The notes under the pieces: model-generated
Databases searched by the model: none
Seen by the model: only the letters and a program-made list of their open reading frames with translations
Told to the model about the DNA's origin: nothing
Made by a program: the position numbers and the translations under genes
Shown here: positions 1 through 11,373 of the stretch, piece by piece
Numbering within the stretch: position 1 is the first letter of the stretch
Layout: each line of letters opens with the position of its first letter
Origin: Phyllostachys edulis
Lineage: Eukaryota; Streptophyta; Magnoliopsida; Poales; Poaceae
Length of the DNA: 64,000 nucleotides
Assembly: GCA_036346405.1 (NCBI GenBank)
Contig: CM070562.1
Location: 101,666,784 to 101,730,783 of the forward strand
Direction: 5' to 3'

Positions 1-430
1 CGCTTGTTTGATAGCCACGTCGCTAAGAACAAGATAGTAATAGGCGGTCATCGCCACCATGGTCCCACAACACGGCAGATGTTGTGGGGCACCGTGAAGG
101 TGACCAGCGATGGCATGTGGGCAGAGTACATGGAGATCGTTAGCAATCCTCACGCTCCGATCTATGGGCGACCCATGGTGTACGTCAATTTTGTTTATCT
201 GCTCAATCCTCCGGGGCGCCGTTCAAGGAGCCAACGACGCTCTTGTCCCCTCTTTGGTTTAATGACGATGGGAGAGGTCTCGAGAGCGCCCGACGTCGTT
301 CGCGAGATGCTCCGGTTGATGGAGATTCGGTACTTTCCAACCAAATGAAGGTGTGGATAGATGGCGGGATGCTCGTGTTGATTGTTACGAGATTATCGAT
401 GGCATGTCGAGGGCACCGCCACCGAAGATG
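1..430 (+). other. Probable 5' part of the MULE, no intact gene
   Basis: The + strand has a short open frame (4-348) with no recognised domain. It precedes the recognisable transposase and may be its degraded N-terminal part. No promoter or splice structure could be supported. Confidence 0.25.
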
Positions 431-2510
431 AGGCGACTTTGACTCGCAATCCAAATGAGGACGGCCGATGATGAGGCGGGATCGTCGGTGGCATTGTTTC
501 GACCGACACGGACTATGTTCCAAGTCGGTTGGATTGCTGCGGCCTCTTCCTTTGTTACGGCCCAGAGCACGAGTCGTCGTGGGCCTTCGATGCGGACACC
601 ACGCCAGGGGCAACATTTCCCACACAAAGTCGCCGCCAGCAAGCTATCGTGAGTTTCGCGGTGAAGACCGGTCGGACTTACCGAGTGTACAGTGAGTTTG
701 AACTTTGTTTGATGTATCTTCAACCATCTACAAGATGCGTTGTACTAACTAATATATGTAAATGCTGTATGTGCGGGTCTAATCCTCGACACTTACATAG
801 TTAAGTCGTTCTTACCTCTTGCCCCGCAAAGTCCGTCTTGAGAGATTCCTGGGGCGAGAGCGGCCTTCCGTATCACAATCGTGACGGATCACACATGTGA
901 GCTTCAGAGCCATTGCAAGCGCATAAGAATGTAACCTCGGCCTACATCGCGAGCATTGTAAGCCATGCGGTTATCGCCGATTTGACCATTTCGCCAAAGG
1001 TTCTCATAGCTAACGTAGCTAATACAATAGGGTATGTCGTTAGCTACTGATGAAGGTCTGGCGAGCGGCGAAAAGGTCCTTGAAGGGTTGTACGGTACCT
1101 ACAAGGAGGCGTCGACCTAGTCCCCGAATCTTTGAAGCAAATTGCGGATGCTAATCCGGGACATCGTCAATAGGGACGATAGGCCAGACAGTCCAACAAC
1201 CCAAATTCCCTAATCCTTGATCGAGTCTTACGGGCTTTTGGCGGCGGCAGCCGAGGCTTCCACCATGTCGTCCGCCCCGAGTATGGGCGGTACTTTCCTT
1301 CTTGAAATACAAGGGCACCATTCTCACCGCTATTGCGTGATGGCAGCGACCAATTGCTCCCGATTGCCTTTGCAATTGTGGAGAATGAGAACACCGCCGA
1401 TTGGCTATGGTTTCTAGCCAACATAAAGCAACATGTTGTAAGGATCGGCCGAATGTGTGTGTCATAACCGATCATCATGCGGGTTGTTGTCGCGTTGCGC
1501 ACCATGCGATCGGTACTAGGGCACCGTTCAATGGAGCGACATGCGCTGCGTTGGTGCATGCGGCATCTAGTCGCCAATTTCCACACACGCTTCCGAGCAA
1601 AGACCTCATGAAGAAGTTCAAGAAGCTCGCCTCTGAAACCGAGCGCAAGTTCGATGCTTGTGTGGCGGGAACTTGAGGTCGAAACCAGCGTGCAAGTGGA
1701 GGTTACGGCCCAGCGCACCGCAAAGTGAGTTCGCCGAGTGGATGAGCGAGCATGCCCCGACTATGAGAAATGGTCCTTCTTCACGATACCTATGGTGCTC
1801 GATGCGGCATCATGACAACCAACATGTCCGAGGTCTACAACGGTGTGTTGAAAGGGTCATGCCCTCCCATCACCGCTGTTGTAGCGAGACATGGAACCGT
1901 GCGATCGGTTACTTAAGAATCGGGCAATGATGGCCAAGCGACATTTGGACGAAGGAAGCGATACTCGGAGGTTACCCTTGCCTACATGGAGAAGAAAATT
2001 ACGGGTCGATCCCATGTAGCTATCACAATGGATGGCGTGAGAAGGAAGTTCGAGATCCGCTTATGGAGACAAATGCGTTCATGCCACATGAGAGGTGACC
2101 GGAAGCATGTTTGTACCATAGGCGATGTGGCGGTTTGCACCGCAACAAGCCTCAATCTACCGACAAAGCCTTGCTCCCACGTATATCTTTGCATGTCTTT
2201 GTATTTCACCAATCTTCTAGTATGTACATGTCGGAGTACTACGACATACGACACCAGATGATACTTGGAGCGAGGAGTTCAACTCCTCACGGTGGAAAGC
2301 CACTCTGAGGACCTATGGCGGGAAGCGATGAAGTGGTCACCGAATGAAGCATCATGGCATCCGTGCCGTGGGAGGCATCGATCAAGGCGCATCCATAACG
2401 ACATGGATGCGAGCCAGCGTGGAGATCGCCAACACCAATAAGGTGTAGGCTATGTAAGACTTCGTGGGCACTCATTCAGAACCGCCGAGTAGACCTTCTT
2501 CCTCCGGCGC
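430..2510 (+). pseudogene. MULE transposase (mudrA type), broken
   Basis: The frame shifts repeatedly, but conserved blocks appear in order. About 1190-1310 encodes the region leading to a K-Y-K-G-T-I-L-T-A-I-A block. About 1363-1470 encodes L-P-I-A-F-A-I-V-E-N-E-N-T followed by W-F-L-A-N-I-K, the MULE catalytic-domain signature. About 1825-1920 encodes an N-M-S-E-V-Y-N-G-V-L-K-G motif. About 2115-2260 encodes a SWIM-type zinc finger (C-x-C ... H) ending M-Y-M-S-E-Y-Y. In an active element the protein binds the terminal repeats and catalyses cut-and-paste transposition in the nucleus. Stops and frameshifts (for example directly after the W-F-L-A-N block) mean that no full protein can be made. 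Confidence 0.75.
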
Positions 2511-2589
2511 CACTTAGTATCTGTAAGCTATCCGGTGTATTTGAGTCATGTCAGTGTTGTAGTGATGTGAGTGTTGTAATGATTTGCGT

Positions 2590-2832
2590 TGCAACCTGTA
2601 CCGCTTCGAGTTATTATTACCGCTTCGTTTGGGTTACGTCGTGCTTTGCAGAAAGTAGTCGCGTCCTGCTTTCCAGAGAGTTGTCACTTCACGCTTTCGA
2701 GTGGTCACATCCACTTTCCAGATAGTGCTCACTTCCTGCTTTCCACACTGCGCGGTCACGTCCTCCTTTCCGCAGAGTGGCCCGTTCGTGCTCCCAACGC
2801 TATATATGGATGCTTTGGCTGCCATTGACCTC
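2590..2832 (+). promoter_or_regulatory. Promoter of the GRF zinc-finger gene, with imperfect direct repeats
   Basis: Several imperfect copies, spaced about 28-30 bp, of a G-T-C-A-C-T-T-C-x-x-G-C-T-T-T-C-C unit precede a TATATATG TATA box at 2801-2808. The box sits about 70 bp upstream of the first ATG at 2875, so transcription probably starts near 2832. The repeats could be regulatory sites or a decayed subterminal repeat array of the transposon. Confidence 0.45.
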
Positions 2833-2874
2833 ACTCTTCTCTTCCTCTTCTCCTTTCCTGCACTGTAAAACAAG

Positions 2875-3326
2875 ATGTCTTCGGCCTCATCGAACATTCG
2901 AGTGAGCAGAGAATTACAATCACTACGAGAGCAGTTGCTTTGCCCTCGTTGCAGGGATCCGATTAATGTGTTTACCTCTCATACGCTAACGAATCCGTCC
3001 CGAGTTTTCATGAAGTGTTCAAATCTTTCGGTAACCTCTGCAAACTCAGCACGAATGAATTGTGTTGTACATATCGGGTTTTCTTACTTTCATTTGAAAC
3101 TTCAATTCTTTTGTAGAACACAACATGTCGATTTTGGCAATGGGTCGAAAGGCGCCGCCTCAAGTGCTCCAAGATATTGCAATGCAAATTGTCGCCTTGC
3201 AAGAAGACTCCGTGGTGTTGCTTTGCAATTAAATGGCCTCGGCGTCCGATGAACCAATGCAAGACTCCCATGGTGTTATCGCAATTAGTGCAATGCCTCG
3301 GCGTTCGATCAACCCATGCAAAGTGA
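2875..3326 (+). CDS. Small GRF-type zinc-finger protein, two exons
   Basis: Join 2875-3030 and 3117-3326. The intron 3031-3116 has GT-AG ends (gtaacc ... ttgtag) and splits no codon. The product is 121 residues. The finger spans the splice site: exon 1 gives C-P-R-C, T-N-P-S-R and V-F-M-K-C, and exon 2 gives T-T-C-R-F-W-Q-W-V-E, matching the GRF consensus (C-x2-C, N-P-G-R-x-F-x-x-C, C-x-F-F-x-W). A basic, Cys-rich tail follows. GRF fingers bind single-stranded or structured nucleic acid in proteins such as TOP3A and APE2; short stand-alone versions are common in grasses, often near transposons. A TATA box lies 70 bp upstream and an aataaa signal near 3515. Both exons are open while the neighbouring transposase is wrecked. 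The function is unknown. Confidence 0.7.
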
Positions 3327-3620
3327 AGAGAAAAGCTTCAAACACTACATGACAGATGGAAAGAGTTGAGAAGCTGCTTCACAAGTTACTTAAGTTAGTT
3401 ACTTTTGCGGTCTTTCTTCTTTTGTATCTTGTTCTTGCCAAGTAGAACGTCGGTGTGTAATGAGATTGTAATGTTCACTCGTTATCTATGCATCGCAGTC
3501 CTTGATGAATGAGAATAAAATTGTTCTACTGGCATAGATAACGAAGTACAAGAGTCCAATTACATTCCAATTAGCACACTCAGCTTGGATTACAAATCAC
3601 TTAATGAAGCACAACTTACA
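3327..3620 (+). other. 3' region of the GRF gene
   Basis: Non-coding stretch after the stop codon. It contains gagaataaaattg near 3511, which could serve as a poly(A) signal. No other gene was recognised. Confidence 0.35.
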
Positions 3621-3744
3621 ACATACAATAGACTACTAATGCTACTACTGCTCACGCTGCTCCTCACTGCTGTCGGGCATAGTACCTGACTTGGCCTTCA
3701 GCAGTGTTCCTCCCATGTCTCTCGAATTAATGTCTGTGGAAGCG

Positions 3745-6137
3745 TCAACCTATCGGTGACCGTGGGTTCTGCCAGCAGTCATACCGAGGTTCCTCAACCG
3801 CCGGTCGGCGATATCTGAAGACACAGAGAATCGGGCGTTGAGAACAAGTCTGTGACCCAAGCATTAGGATCCGTAGTAGGATCCGTGGAGGGGCACCAAC
3901 TCGGCTCAGGTTGCGGGATGGACTGGGTGAATTGCTCGTGGTGCGGGATGGACTGGGTGAATTGCTCGTGGTACGGTTCGCCTTGCGGGGTGAACGCCGC
4001 AGGGTACATTGTGTACCCGGACTCATACCATGGTGCCGTATCGCCCATTGGAAATTGTCCAACAGTGTGGGCTCGCAAGGAGAATCAGGATAACATCCGC
4101 CGCGGTTCGGGTTGCACGTCCGTGCTCTCCGGAATGTCCTCTTCGTGCCTCTGTGATGACGGCGGCACGCGCGTCTGATCCCTCCGAGACGAGGACGGCA
4201 TCGGCGTAGGGTCCCTCCGAGATGACGACGGCAGCGGCGTAGAGAGTCCTCGCGTGGCAATCTAGCATGACGATCCGCCGCCCATCTTCTTCGCGCCATT
4301 GGTCGACTTCGCTTCGGATGGGAAGATGGAGGCGAGGGTACGCGACGACGCTCCGTCCGATGCCTCGAGTCGACATCGCTGGGCCTTCCGCAGCTCATGT
4401 TACGAACGACCTGCTTGACATCATCAATAACCGTCTTCAAGGCCGTAAAAAGGCGCTCCACTGTGTTTTCGTACCGCTTCGAGTTCGTGGCGCGCCGATA
4501 ACGATATTCAAACGGTCCACTGCATGGTTACGTAACACACAAAATTTTGTTAGTTAACCCTATTTCGGAGGGTGGTTAATCTACTACATGCTCAACGCAT
4601 CAATCGCCCCGGCGTCTTTGCGCAGACGGGTCCATCCCTAAGTCCAAGCGTTGGCGTGGCTAGGATCTCGCATGTCGGGCGGGCGCTGTCAATCTCGTCG
4701 CGTGTTCCAGACGCGTACCACTCCAAGCACGTGTCGTAAGTCCTCGCCTCGTAAGGTTGTGCCTCTGCAAAATGGAATCGGTGGCGTCGCCATGCATCTA
4801 CCCACGATCGCTGCGTCTGGCCGATCATCACTCTTGCGACCCTTCTTCGTGCACTGCGGGTGGAACAAAATAAATAACTTATGGTACCCAAGCATAACGT
4901 ATGTCTAAAGGATCTACAACATTATTAAGTAATGCAATGTACTTACAAATGACTACGCCTTTGCAAGCGGTCGCCCTAGAGCGGGGATCTCTGGTGCGGC
5001 TCGATCGCCTCATCACCCGTTGGGGTTATGCGGCTCAACCATGTGGGCGAACACCGGATGACAAGTTGTCCTCCAAGACGCCGCATCATGGTGGCATATC
5101 AAGCTCAGTTGTCGGGCGCCGTGCCTCGTGCGTCTTGATCCGTCCAAGGAGCCCATACTATGTCGCGTTAGGTGCGGTCTCGAATTCATTGTGGAACTCG
5201 GGGTATATACTGAAGCACTCTCCCTAGACCACCCCAATGCCACGATCCGCCGGGATCCCATGGTCGGGCCTTCCACGGGATCCTCCTCGTCCGCCCGCCT
5301 CACCATAGAAATGTTGTGTGTGCGGGTAAGGGTGGGCCAGGCGCAGAATAACGGCCGTCCGACCGCGAAGTGCTCCCACGACCACAACCAGAATAACGTG
5401 TGGCAACCCGAGAGCACGGGCTCGCGTTCCGTGCCGCAGCTGCGTCAGACGTCGCCATGCAGATGCGTCGCGCCAAGACAAATTGAACCCCAATCAGATC
5501 TTGCGGCACGCGTCCTCATCGTCGGCGTCCACGATAGACTCCGCAGGTGAATATAACTTCGGGTACACCATGTCCCTGCGTGCTAGGGAACATGATCCAC
5601 CCAATATAAACAACAAATATGCAATAAGGTGGCATCGAACCACCTCCTCCGTTCGTCAATTGGGCAATGCATGAATTGTCGCAGCCCAACCGTGGAATGC
5701 CCTTTGACCTCTCGGGGATAGGTGGTCAAACGATGATGGAGACGCGCCTTCGGTCCGGCGACCTCGGAGGAACAAGCTGCGGCCTCGAAGCGGAAGGCGG
5801 TAATAAAGCCGACATCTTGCGGTGTCACCGTCATCTCCCCACCTAAGTGGAACGTGTGGGTCTCCGTATAAACGATCAACCAAGGCGGAAAGAAGAGAGC
5901 ATCAATTAAGAAGTTTTGCCTCAGAGTTCAAGATGCGGCGAACATAATCGGCCGCGTTGATTGAAGTCTCGGAACATACCGCTCATCCAATGCCAGTCTC
6001 CTCGGTCCCCGTGTCACCGAGACTTGGCGGCCCATCGCAATCGATCCAAGCGTGGCGGCGATGCTTGCCATCCCATGCCGCTTCAAGTAGGGGTGGTATA
6101 GTGCGTGTAGTACGTGCCATTCTTTGCAAATAGACAA
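3745..6137 (-). pseudogene. Plant mobile domain (MAIN-like) protein gene, broken
   Basis: Read on -, blocks of the plant mobile domain occur in the right order with frameshifts between them. An N-terminal L-A-L-D-E-R-Y-V-P block lies near 5990, T-H-T-F-H-L-G-G-E-M-T-V-T near 5850, L-W-S-W-E-H-F-A-V-G-R-P near 5370, and H-F-A-E-A-Q-P-Y-E-A-R-T-Y near 4760. A Pro/Arg-rich C-terminal part with a repeated H-E-Q-F-T-Q-S-I-P ends near 3794. This domain occurs in Arabidopsis MAIN/MAIL1 and in many transposon genes. Here it faces the transposase gene, as a second transposon-borne gene would. The many frameshifts make it a pseudogene unless they are sequence errors. Confidence 0.7.
3922..3977. repeat. 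27-bp direct repeat in the mobile-domain gene tail
   Basis: The unit beginning tgggtgaattgctcgtgg is repeated in tandem about 27 bp apart. On - it encodes two copies of H-E-Q-F-T-Q-S-I-P, so the duplication kept the frame. Confidence 0.7.
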
Positions 6138-6210
6138 AAACTAACGATTAGCAAAATCTAAGCACGTGCTTAACGGTACAAAATGCGATAAGCAAAAAAT
6201 TAAACACGAA

Positions 6211-6274
6211 CTTACCTCACTAATCAAAACGCGGCTGCGTTTCGAGCTCGATCGGCCGTAGCGTTTATATAGGG
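6211..6274 (-). promoter_or_regulatory. TATA box and leader exon donor of the mobile-domain gene
   Basis: On - the sequence reads cctatataaacg at 6274-6263 (TATA box). A short leader follows, ending in gtgag|gtaagt at 6216/6215, a good splice donor. This suggests a spliced 5' leader ahead of the coding region that starts below 6137. Confidence 0.5.
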
Positions 6275-6700
6275 TTGGTTGTGAAGATAATGAAAGACGC
6301 GACGCGATGTAAAGAAAAGCAAATAGGAAAAACGATATCGTCAAAAATTCTTTCGATGCAAAGGAATGGCGCTACGACCGAGGACAAATTTAAAATTAAG
6401 ACGCGCGCGCATGAAGCGAGGAGGGAAAATCGCGACGCGGGAGGCACTGCGCCCATGCCAGGCAGTGACTGCGCGCCGGGCGGGCAGGTCCCCTGCCGCC
6501 CCCGGTGGACGCGGTACGTGCACTGTTTTGAGGCCAAACTTGTAAATGATGGCGAACGGAGGCTACTTTTGAAAAAAAAATTTGCTATAGGGTCAAAACA
6601 GTAAAAATCTCCTAAAGCTGAAGCCTTTTTCCAGTCGATCTTTAGCCTTCGCCCTCCTCTCCCGGCGAGCCTCTCGCCTTCGGCTCCCCCTCCTTCCCCG
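6275..6700. other. Junction between the MULE and the NIP gene promoter
   Basis: GC-rich DNA with self-complementary parts (ggcaggtcccctgccg near 6484) is followed by an AT-rich stretch near 6570-6600. This probably holds the right end of the transposon and the upstream region of the next gene. I could not place the terminus or a target duplication. Confidence 0.3.
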
Positions 6701-6802
6701 CCACTCCACTCCAACGACGCGCCAAAAATAAACGCGACGTGCGCTGCTACGTGGAGAGAGCTAGTAGTCATCTCCTCCGATCCTTGTGGAGGCCTCGTCG
6801 TG

Positions 6803-9135
6803 ATGGAGGTTTCGGCGGTGGCAGAGGCGGCCGCATCGCCAGCCCTAGCGGAGGAGGTGCTGGAAGAGCACGGTGTGGCGCTCTACCTCCCGAGGCTGCT
6901 CGCCGGCGTCATCTCCGGCGCGCTCACCGGCCTCTTCGCTCTCGGTACTGGCAACTTTTTCCCTCGCGCGCGCGTGCCTCGTTAGTTTCTTGCGCCGTTA
7001 GTTCTTTAATCCTGCGCTTCGATCCAGTTGTTCTTTCTGGGGCACGTACGCGCTCGTCGTACGTTCTTTCTGGGGTACGAGCTTCTTGGTCTGTTCTGAG
7101 TTTATGTGGCTTTATGGTGTGTGAAGCTGGAGCCTTGACCGGAGCAGTCACCGGCGCGTTGGCGGGCAGAGCTTCCGATAGCGGTGTTCTCCGGGGAGCT
7201 GGATTGGGGGCGTTCGCCGGAGCCGTCCTCTCCATTGAGGTTCTTGAGGCTTCTCGCGCGTATTGGTGCTCGGACCGGCTGGGCTCCCAGGGCACATCCT
7301 CCATGGTCAGTAAGCTTCTTCCACTTGCATAATGCTTGGCCAAGATGGTAGCTTGTGATGCGTGGGTTTTGAGTCCAAGAGATGCCATTTGATGATACAA
7401 TCTCTCTAAAAAATGATTTCATCCCGTATGTTCATCAGCTTGTCAGATTGATATCACTTCCACCATTGTCTATTGCTTGGACCCTAATTATGATTTTACA
7501 ATGCTAACTATTGGTATTTGCTAGACGTGCCTCTAAAAAAATCATGATTCGTTATTCAGGCAGATTTCATAGAGCAGCTCCTTCATGCCCGGTTTGTGCA
7601 ACAGCAGTTTGGATCTTCAGCATATACAGCGTATCGTTGGCAGGTCAGTTGAATGTTATGTAGTGGTGATTTTTTTCCCATGAAGAAAACTACATAATGA
7701 CGATCATTGGCTCATCATCATGTTTGGTACAAAATGGAGAGATGATACAATTCTAATGGTGATGTGTATGAATGTTACTTTACTTCTGAACTATTCCATT
7801 TGGTGACGGAATTAAAGAAATTGAATGGCCAGTACTGCAGATAGAAATGTTTGATTCACAGTTAATGGGGGTCCCGTCATTTGTTGCTGATGCATGTTTA
7901 CTGAATTTTAGATATTCTTCATCAACAGGTCAGCATATCAGATTTTGGTCATGATGATCTATATGACATCTTTGGAGACATTTCATCCAAAGGGCTTTCA
8001 CGAGAGTCGCTGAAGAAATTACCACACTATGTGGTCACTGATCAGACTCGGGCCTCATTTGGTGAAGACCTATCTTGCACTATTTGTCTACAGGTACAAG
8101 TATCAAAACAGACTTTATATTGTCAGAAAATCGCTCTTGCACAATTTGCGCTTGCCCGCTTGGTCTTGGTTCAACAGCAATAATAAGAGTAGAATAACCT
8201 ATATTTAAATTCTGTTAGTTCCATAATGGCATACAATGGAGTCAATGTTTAACTAATATGGAGTATGAGTTAGCTACTTTATGAAGCTTGTTATAAAAAA
8301 CAAGGCTGTCTATTGTGCTCATCAATGTTTTGAAAATTTATACTGGAGCACTTACCACTAGGTGGTTGCTACCGTTTTCCAGCTGGTTATTACTTATTAG
8401 TAATGATTGATCTGGTACTAGATCTGGATGAAATATTGTGCTAAGGACTAAGGTTCATGGAACATGCTATACTAAATCTCAGCTGGGAGCCAATCAGAAA
8501 CAAATATATTTCGTTTGATTTCTGGTATAGTTTGTTTGTCCTGATTTTGCCCTCATTCTGTTCAAAGAATACTGTGAAATTTATGTGTTTACATGAATGA
8601 GCGGCGGTGAACTCATCCATTATGAAATTATTATTGAATGCAGTCTAGGACTAGGGAAACCAACTGGTTTACCCAAATGCCTGTCCTATCTGTAAAATCT
8701 GGTTACAAATGACAACCAGCCAGCGAACACTGTTGTTCAACCTGCAAAATCGGCTCGTTTTGGAACTGTTAAATGAGACATGAAAGTACATGGCACTATG
8801 GTTGGATAATGAATGCATGAGATATGATTGTTGTGATGAGAAACACAGAGAGGTGCAACAACCTCAACCTCCATGTTTAAGTTTTCTTTAGAGTCAATTT
8901 CAATTAGCAATTTGCATACCAAATTTCGTCTGCTACTAAATGCAATGTGGTTGGTATTTGCTCTGTGACTTTGTTCTTTATTTTCAACGTCCTAACGGTG
9001 TACTTCTTGTAGGATATTATGACCGGTGAAATGGCAAGGAGGTTGCCGAATTGCTCCCACACTTTTCACCAGCCTTGCGTGGACAAATGGCTCGTTGGCC
9101 ACGGCTCATGCCCTGTATGTAGGCAACATGTGTAA
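6803..9135 (+). CDS. RING-H2 zinc-finger membrane protein, NEP1-interacting protein (NIP) type
   Basis: Five exons: 6803-6944, 7127-7305, 7560-7643, 7929-8093 and 9013-9135. All introns are GT-AG, phases are consistent, and the product is 230 residues, usual for the family. A hydrophobic, Gly/Ala-rich stretch across exons 1-2 (L-A-G-V-I-S-G-A-L-T-G-L-F-A-L and the following repeats) forms the membrane segments. The C-terminus is a RING-H2 finger: C-T-I-C, N-C-S-H-T-F-H, P-C-V-D-K-W-L and C-P-V-C-R. The RING suggests E3 ubiquitin-ligase activity. In Arabidopsis, NIP1/NIP2 tether a plastid RNA polymerase to thylakoids. I chose the ATG at 6803 because it gives the family N-terminus. Every exon is clean, so the gene looks functional. 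Confidence 0.9.
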
Positions 9136-9750
9136 GATAGGTAAACCTCCTTGTGTTTTGCGAGTTCGCTGTCTTAGAAGGAGCTAGTTGTGTAAAATGT
9201 CTGCTCTTATACTACATAGAGAGAGTATATATACAGCGTTGTAAATTAGAATCTGCCTGTTTTATTACCAGTAAAAACGGCTCTGTACAATTGCTCAAAA
9301 AAAAACGGCTCTGTACAATTGCTAAAAAAACGGCTCTGTACATCTGACGATCTGACATTGTCAAAATGTAAAATGGAATAAGATTGCTCTGCTGCGAAAG
9401 CACTTAGGAGCTTTCCAGAACGTGGTTATGTTGATGGATGCTTCACTGTTGCGTTCATTATACGCAAATGAAATGATTTTTGATCATGTTCATCATTATT
9501 GAAGAGTTTTAAACCATATGGGCCGCCCTACAGAATCGCATATTTGTTGCAATGATGATTCCAAGCCTAGACAGGTGCAGTCGTGTCGGCGATATCCTTT
9601 CTGTGCCCATTGTTATAGATACTGTGTCGGTATCAGACAATGCTTCAGTCTGTGGCCATGTACTGAACCATTTGCCTGACTGGTATGGTAATGCTACTGG
9701 TTACTGCCCCGGTGATAATGTTTCCAGCATCATAGTACATCTCTATTTAT
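9136..9750 (+). other. 3' UTR and downstream region of the NIP gene
   Basis: No further coding exon was seen. Several AATAAA-like and AATGAAATG stretches could end the transcript. A short tandem repeat lies inside (see 9272-9343). Confidence 0.4.
9272..9343 (+). repeat. Three tandem copies of a ~27-bp unit
   Basis: The unit aaaaacggctctgtacaatt recurs three times, with A-tract length differences between copies, the last copy being shortened. It lies in the probable 3' UTR of the NIP gene. Confidence 0.85.
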
Positions 9751-10500
9751 AGTGCGTGTCTGTTTTACTCCTTTTTTTTTACCTGTGAAAGGGCGAGGCT
9801 TGTGTGAACTGAGAAGATTGCTGGATTGCTGTTGCAAGATCTGTGATGGTCCTGTGGAGCAGCGTTGTAGTACAACATCATCATTCACTCCTCTGTGGCG
9901 GAGCAGTTGCTCGGCTCTGCTGCTGGGGCTTATTCGTGGCTCGAAATCTTGGAATCTCAGTTACATGTGGTATCCGTATCAGCCCACCGTTTTGCAGCCC
10001 CGCGCCCGGGCCCTGTTGTGTTGGGCACACGGCCATGAGCCCATGACCACGGCGTGCCGGCAATCTTTCGCCGTTGGTTTTGGTCAGTCCACCGCGCCGC
10101 CCATGCGGCAGCCTAAAATCTCTGCTGCCCCGCAGCGGCTCACGAGTCACGACTAAGCAGAAAGCTCCCAATCGGCGGACGCGCTTCCCAGCTCGGCGTC
10201 CCCTCTCGCGCCGTTCTGCCTCATGGCCCACGTGGGCACGCCCCAACCCGTCGTGCCGCCACCCCAGCCAGCGACTCCCGCCTATCATATCAACCGTGGC
10301 CACGCGGTGCGGGCGTGCGAACTGCTCTCCGGCTCTCGGTCCCGGCACATTCGCCTCGGCCTCGACTCCACAAGTCACCAACCGCCAGATCCGCACGCGC
10401 CTGACACATATGCCGTTCCCTTGTCCCTTGCCGTCTTTACTCGTAGTCCACCACCACCAGGCACCGGCCTAGCCACCGCAGCAGCCCGCGGGTAAGTGCG
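9750..10500 (+). promoter_or_regulatory. CpG-rich promoter-like block with a splice donor but no gene after it
   Basis: GC content rises sharply here, with a perfect 12-bp G-box palindrome at 10226-10237 and a pyrimidine-rich stretch. The block ends in cgcggg|taagtg near 10492, a strong splice donor. This resembles the promoter and leader exon of a grass gene on +. No coding exon follows before the convergent NudC gene, so it may be an orphan first exon, a relic, or chance. Open frames inside are low-complexity and not convincing. Confidence 0.35.
10226..10237. promoter_or_regulatory. Perfect G-box palindrome
   Basis: gcccacgtgggc is a perfect 12-bp palindrome around CACGTG, the bZIP/bHLH binding core of plant promoters. 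Confidence 0.5.
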
Positions 10501-10886
10501 CGTGCTAATGCCTAATACAAGTACTCCGCTACTCAAAGGCTTTCACTTTTGGGCGTGTAACAGAAAGGCTACCAGGGCCGTGAGGAATTGAGGACTCGGC
10601 GCCCGTCGTCAGGACTCGGGCCGGAGCTGCCTCTCCTCTCCATGTTTTCCAGGGCAAACTGCGCCCTGGAAACGCTCGTCTGTAGGCAAGAGTCTGCCTA
10701 ATGTTCAACTACCAAGTACACATTTCCGCAGATCATCTGTACAAAAAGTAGCAACAAAAGCGAGCTTAGAGCTCAAAAGCAGCGCACCAGACACCAGATC
10801 CAGAAGTTGCTGAACACGGTTTTACTACTAGCACAGCAGGACGTAAATCACAAACCAGTGTAAGAAAGCCAAAACACTAGAAGAGG

Positions 10887-11139
10887 AACTACGTAGCCAT
10901 TTGCCGATATCCATATGCACAATCACCAAAAGGCCCACATTTCAGCTCTTGTTCTACTGAGTAATGCAACAGAATACACAGTTTGAGCAAGATTTCAGAT
11001 GCATTGCAAGGCAACTACGTAGCCATTTGCCGATATCCATGTGCACAATCACCAAAAGGCCCACATTTCAGCTCTTGTTCTACTGAGTAATGCAACAGAA
11101 TACACAGTTTGAGCAAAGATTTCAGATGCATTGCAAGGC
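10887..11139. repeat. Tandem duplication, 126-bp unit
   Basis: Unit 1 (10887-11012) and unit 2 (11013-11139) are nearly identical, differing by about one substitution and one inserted A. They lie downstream of the NudC gene on - and may be part of its 3' UTR. The near identity indicates a recent event. Confidence 0.9.
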
Positions 11140-11324
11140 ATGTTTCAAGCTTGATACTATGTAACTACCAGACTGTAGACTAGAGAGTAAATCATAGCAA
11201 AAGAAAATATCTGTGGTATTTGAACTTCTATTTCTGCCCCCAAAAAAAGATGGTGTGAACTTTGATTCAGTGTGTGTACTTCTATTTCTGTCAAAAAAGA
11301 AATGTTTACTTCGATTCAACATCC

Positions 11325-11373
11325 TCAAGCCATATTTTCCCTTGAGAAATCCATCTGCGGATGTGGCAAAGAA
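11325..11373 (-). pseudogene. Damaged last exon of the NudC-like gene
   Basis: On - this reads as the expected end of the family (H-P-Q-M-D-F-S-R and a TGA at 11327-11325). The normal AG acceptor before TTC is not present, and the exon appears to lack 2 bp relative to the frame expected after exon 5. If the intron after exon 5 is retained, translation stops after ten extra residues. An alternative acceptor at about 11403 gives an unrelated tail. Confidence 0.5.

Larger units (their letters stand above)
1..6274. mobile_element. Decayed MULE (Mutator-like) element with transposase, GRF zinc-finger and plant-mobile-domain genes
   Basis: This block is read as one Mutator-like element because it carries a mudrA-type transposase remnant (+, about 430-2510), a short GRF zinc-finger gene (+, 2875-3326) and a plant-mobile-domain gene (-, about 6137-3745) transcribed toward it. 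The left end lies outside the window, so terminal inverted repeats and the target duplication could not be checked. I set the right limit at the TATA box of the mobile-domain gene; the true terminus may lie further right, up to about 6600. Plant mobile domains are known from both MULEs and Ty3 elements, so a chance neighbourhood is possible. Confidence 0.6.

Noticed and set aside
6739..7332. 197-residue frame on + across NIP exons 1-2
   Set aside because: It runs through an intron in a different frame; the spliced model matches the NIP family and explains the region.
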